From Lachnospiraceae bacterium (GTDB taxonomy: Bacteria > Bacillota > Clostridia > Lachnospirales > Lachnospiraceae): a DNA stretch of 35,255 bases. The stretch spans positions 1 through 35,255 of the forward strand of contig JAQXTA010000061.1 in the NCBI GenBank assembly GCA_029219245.1, written 5' to 3'. The first letter of the stretch is position 1; the number at the start of each line of letters is the position of its first letter. Shown one piece after another: positions 34,991 through 35,255 of this stretch. Made by a program: the position numbers and the translations under genes. The notes beneath the pieces are model-generated. The model was not told the origin of the DNA, searched no databases, and was given only the letters and a program-made list of their open reading frames with translations.

Positions 34991-35255
34991 TTAATTAAAT
35001 AGCCATTCTGCAATATCGATTACTTGAATTCCTTCAATATCATATTGTGGGTTTCTTGTTCTTGCTAGCAACAGCTTAGGATATGCGTCCTTCATTGCTC
35101 TAAGTGGCTCGAGCTCTCTTCCTAATGTTTTGGAATCAGAAATATTGTCTGAGACTTGAATATATATTTTCTCACTTTGTTTCATAGCTACAAAGTCAAT
35201 TTCCTTTTTATAAAGTGCTCCCACATAAATATCATAACCTCGTCTAAGTAATTCA
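34991..35255 (-). CDS. DUF4143-type AAA ATPase, C-terminal end
   Basis: The reading frame is open to the right edge and encodes 87 residues: [23 protein letters not shown] and [16 protein letters not shown], ending IDIAEWLFN. This is the C-terminal nuclease-like fold of the AAA_14/DUF4143 ATPases. The ATPase part lies outside the window. Such genes are frequent in accessory regions; their role is unproven. The 153 bases to its left (34838-34990) show no gene and no clear promoter. Confidence 0.8.
   Translation of the reverse strand, partial: ELLRRGYDIYVGALYKKEIDFVAMKQSEKIYIQVSDNISDSKTLGRELEPLRAMKDAYPKLLLARTRNPQYDIEGIQVIDIAEWLFN

Noticed and set aside
1-35255. tRNA, rRNA, CRISPR array, insertion sequence or prophage genes
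   Set aside because: No cloverleaf-like segment, spaced repeat array, transposase or phage structural gene was seen by reading; a covariance-model scan was not possible.

Overview
The window reads as chromosome of a low-GC, anaerobic, spore-forming Firmicute, most likely a gut Lachnospiraceae. Supporting genes are spoIVA and a GerA/SpoVAF-type germination gene (spores), the oxygen-sensitive NrdD/NrdG ribonucleotide reductase (anaerobe), a bile salt hydrolase with a complete active site (gut), a chemoreceptor, and Feo ferrous-iron uptake. The genus call is inference. Nearly all genes left of 25.9 kb and right of 31.4 kb lie on the minus strand; the polyamine block at 26.1-31.4 kb is on the plus strand.

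Layout on the minus strand, left to right: the 5' part of a mannose-1-phosphate guanylyltransferase gene (1-484) with its own promoter; a feoA-feoA-feoB operon (631-3329) with two copies of a DtxR/IdeR-like palindrome; a bile salt hydrolase (3524-4498) with its own terminator; and a three-gene carbohydrate operon (10131 down to 4640) encoding a cytoplasmic SGNH esterase, a methyl-accepting chemotaxis receptor and a GH1 glycosidase fused to a complete mannose-6-phosphate isomerase. The leader of that operon carries 10-bp phased TTAG repeats and a 12-bp inverted repeat. Then come the GerA/SpoVAF-type gene (10401-11816), nrdD-nrdG-dut behind two NrdR boxes, an aminotransferase with a WYL regulator upstream, and a nucleoside-salvage/nucleic-acid operon (purine nucleoside phosphorylase, cytidine deaminase, small membrane protein, MTA/SAH deaminase, membrane-anchored MutS-like ATPase, RNase HI, small membrane protein). 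spoIVA and a beta-propeller lactonase follow.

On the plus strand, a cupin XRE regulator leads potA-potB-potC-potD and an RluA pseudouridine synthase, a PuuR-like polyamine import module. As written, potD has one extra base at the start of its lipoprotein signal peptide. Convergent to it on the minus strand are a lipoprotein, a Gfo/Idh/MocA oxidoreductase and a cysteine-cluster protein. Next is a decayed stretch (33643-34837) in which remnants of a GNAT acetyltransferase, an XRE membrane regulator and a CPBP protease are joined end to end. The window ends in the C-terminus of a DUF4143-type ATPase.

The most interesting pattern is shared by the two sporulation genes. At both, an apparent sporulation-sigma promoter (SigG-like for the GerA gene, SigE-like for spoIVA) lies in the 5' arm of an inverted repeat whose 3' arm contains the Shine-Dalgarno. 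Read-through RNA from the upstream vegetative gene would fold and hide the ribosome binding site, whereas RNA started at the sporulation promoter lacks the 5' arm and would be translatable. No stretch longer than 300 bases is free of genes; the longest gaps (10132-10400 and 25881-26151) hold promoters and repeats.
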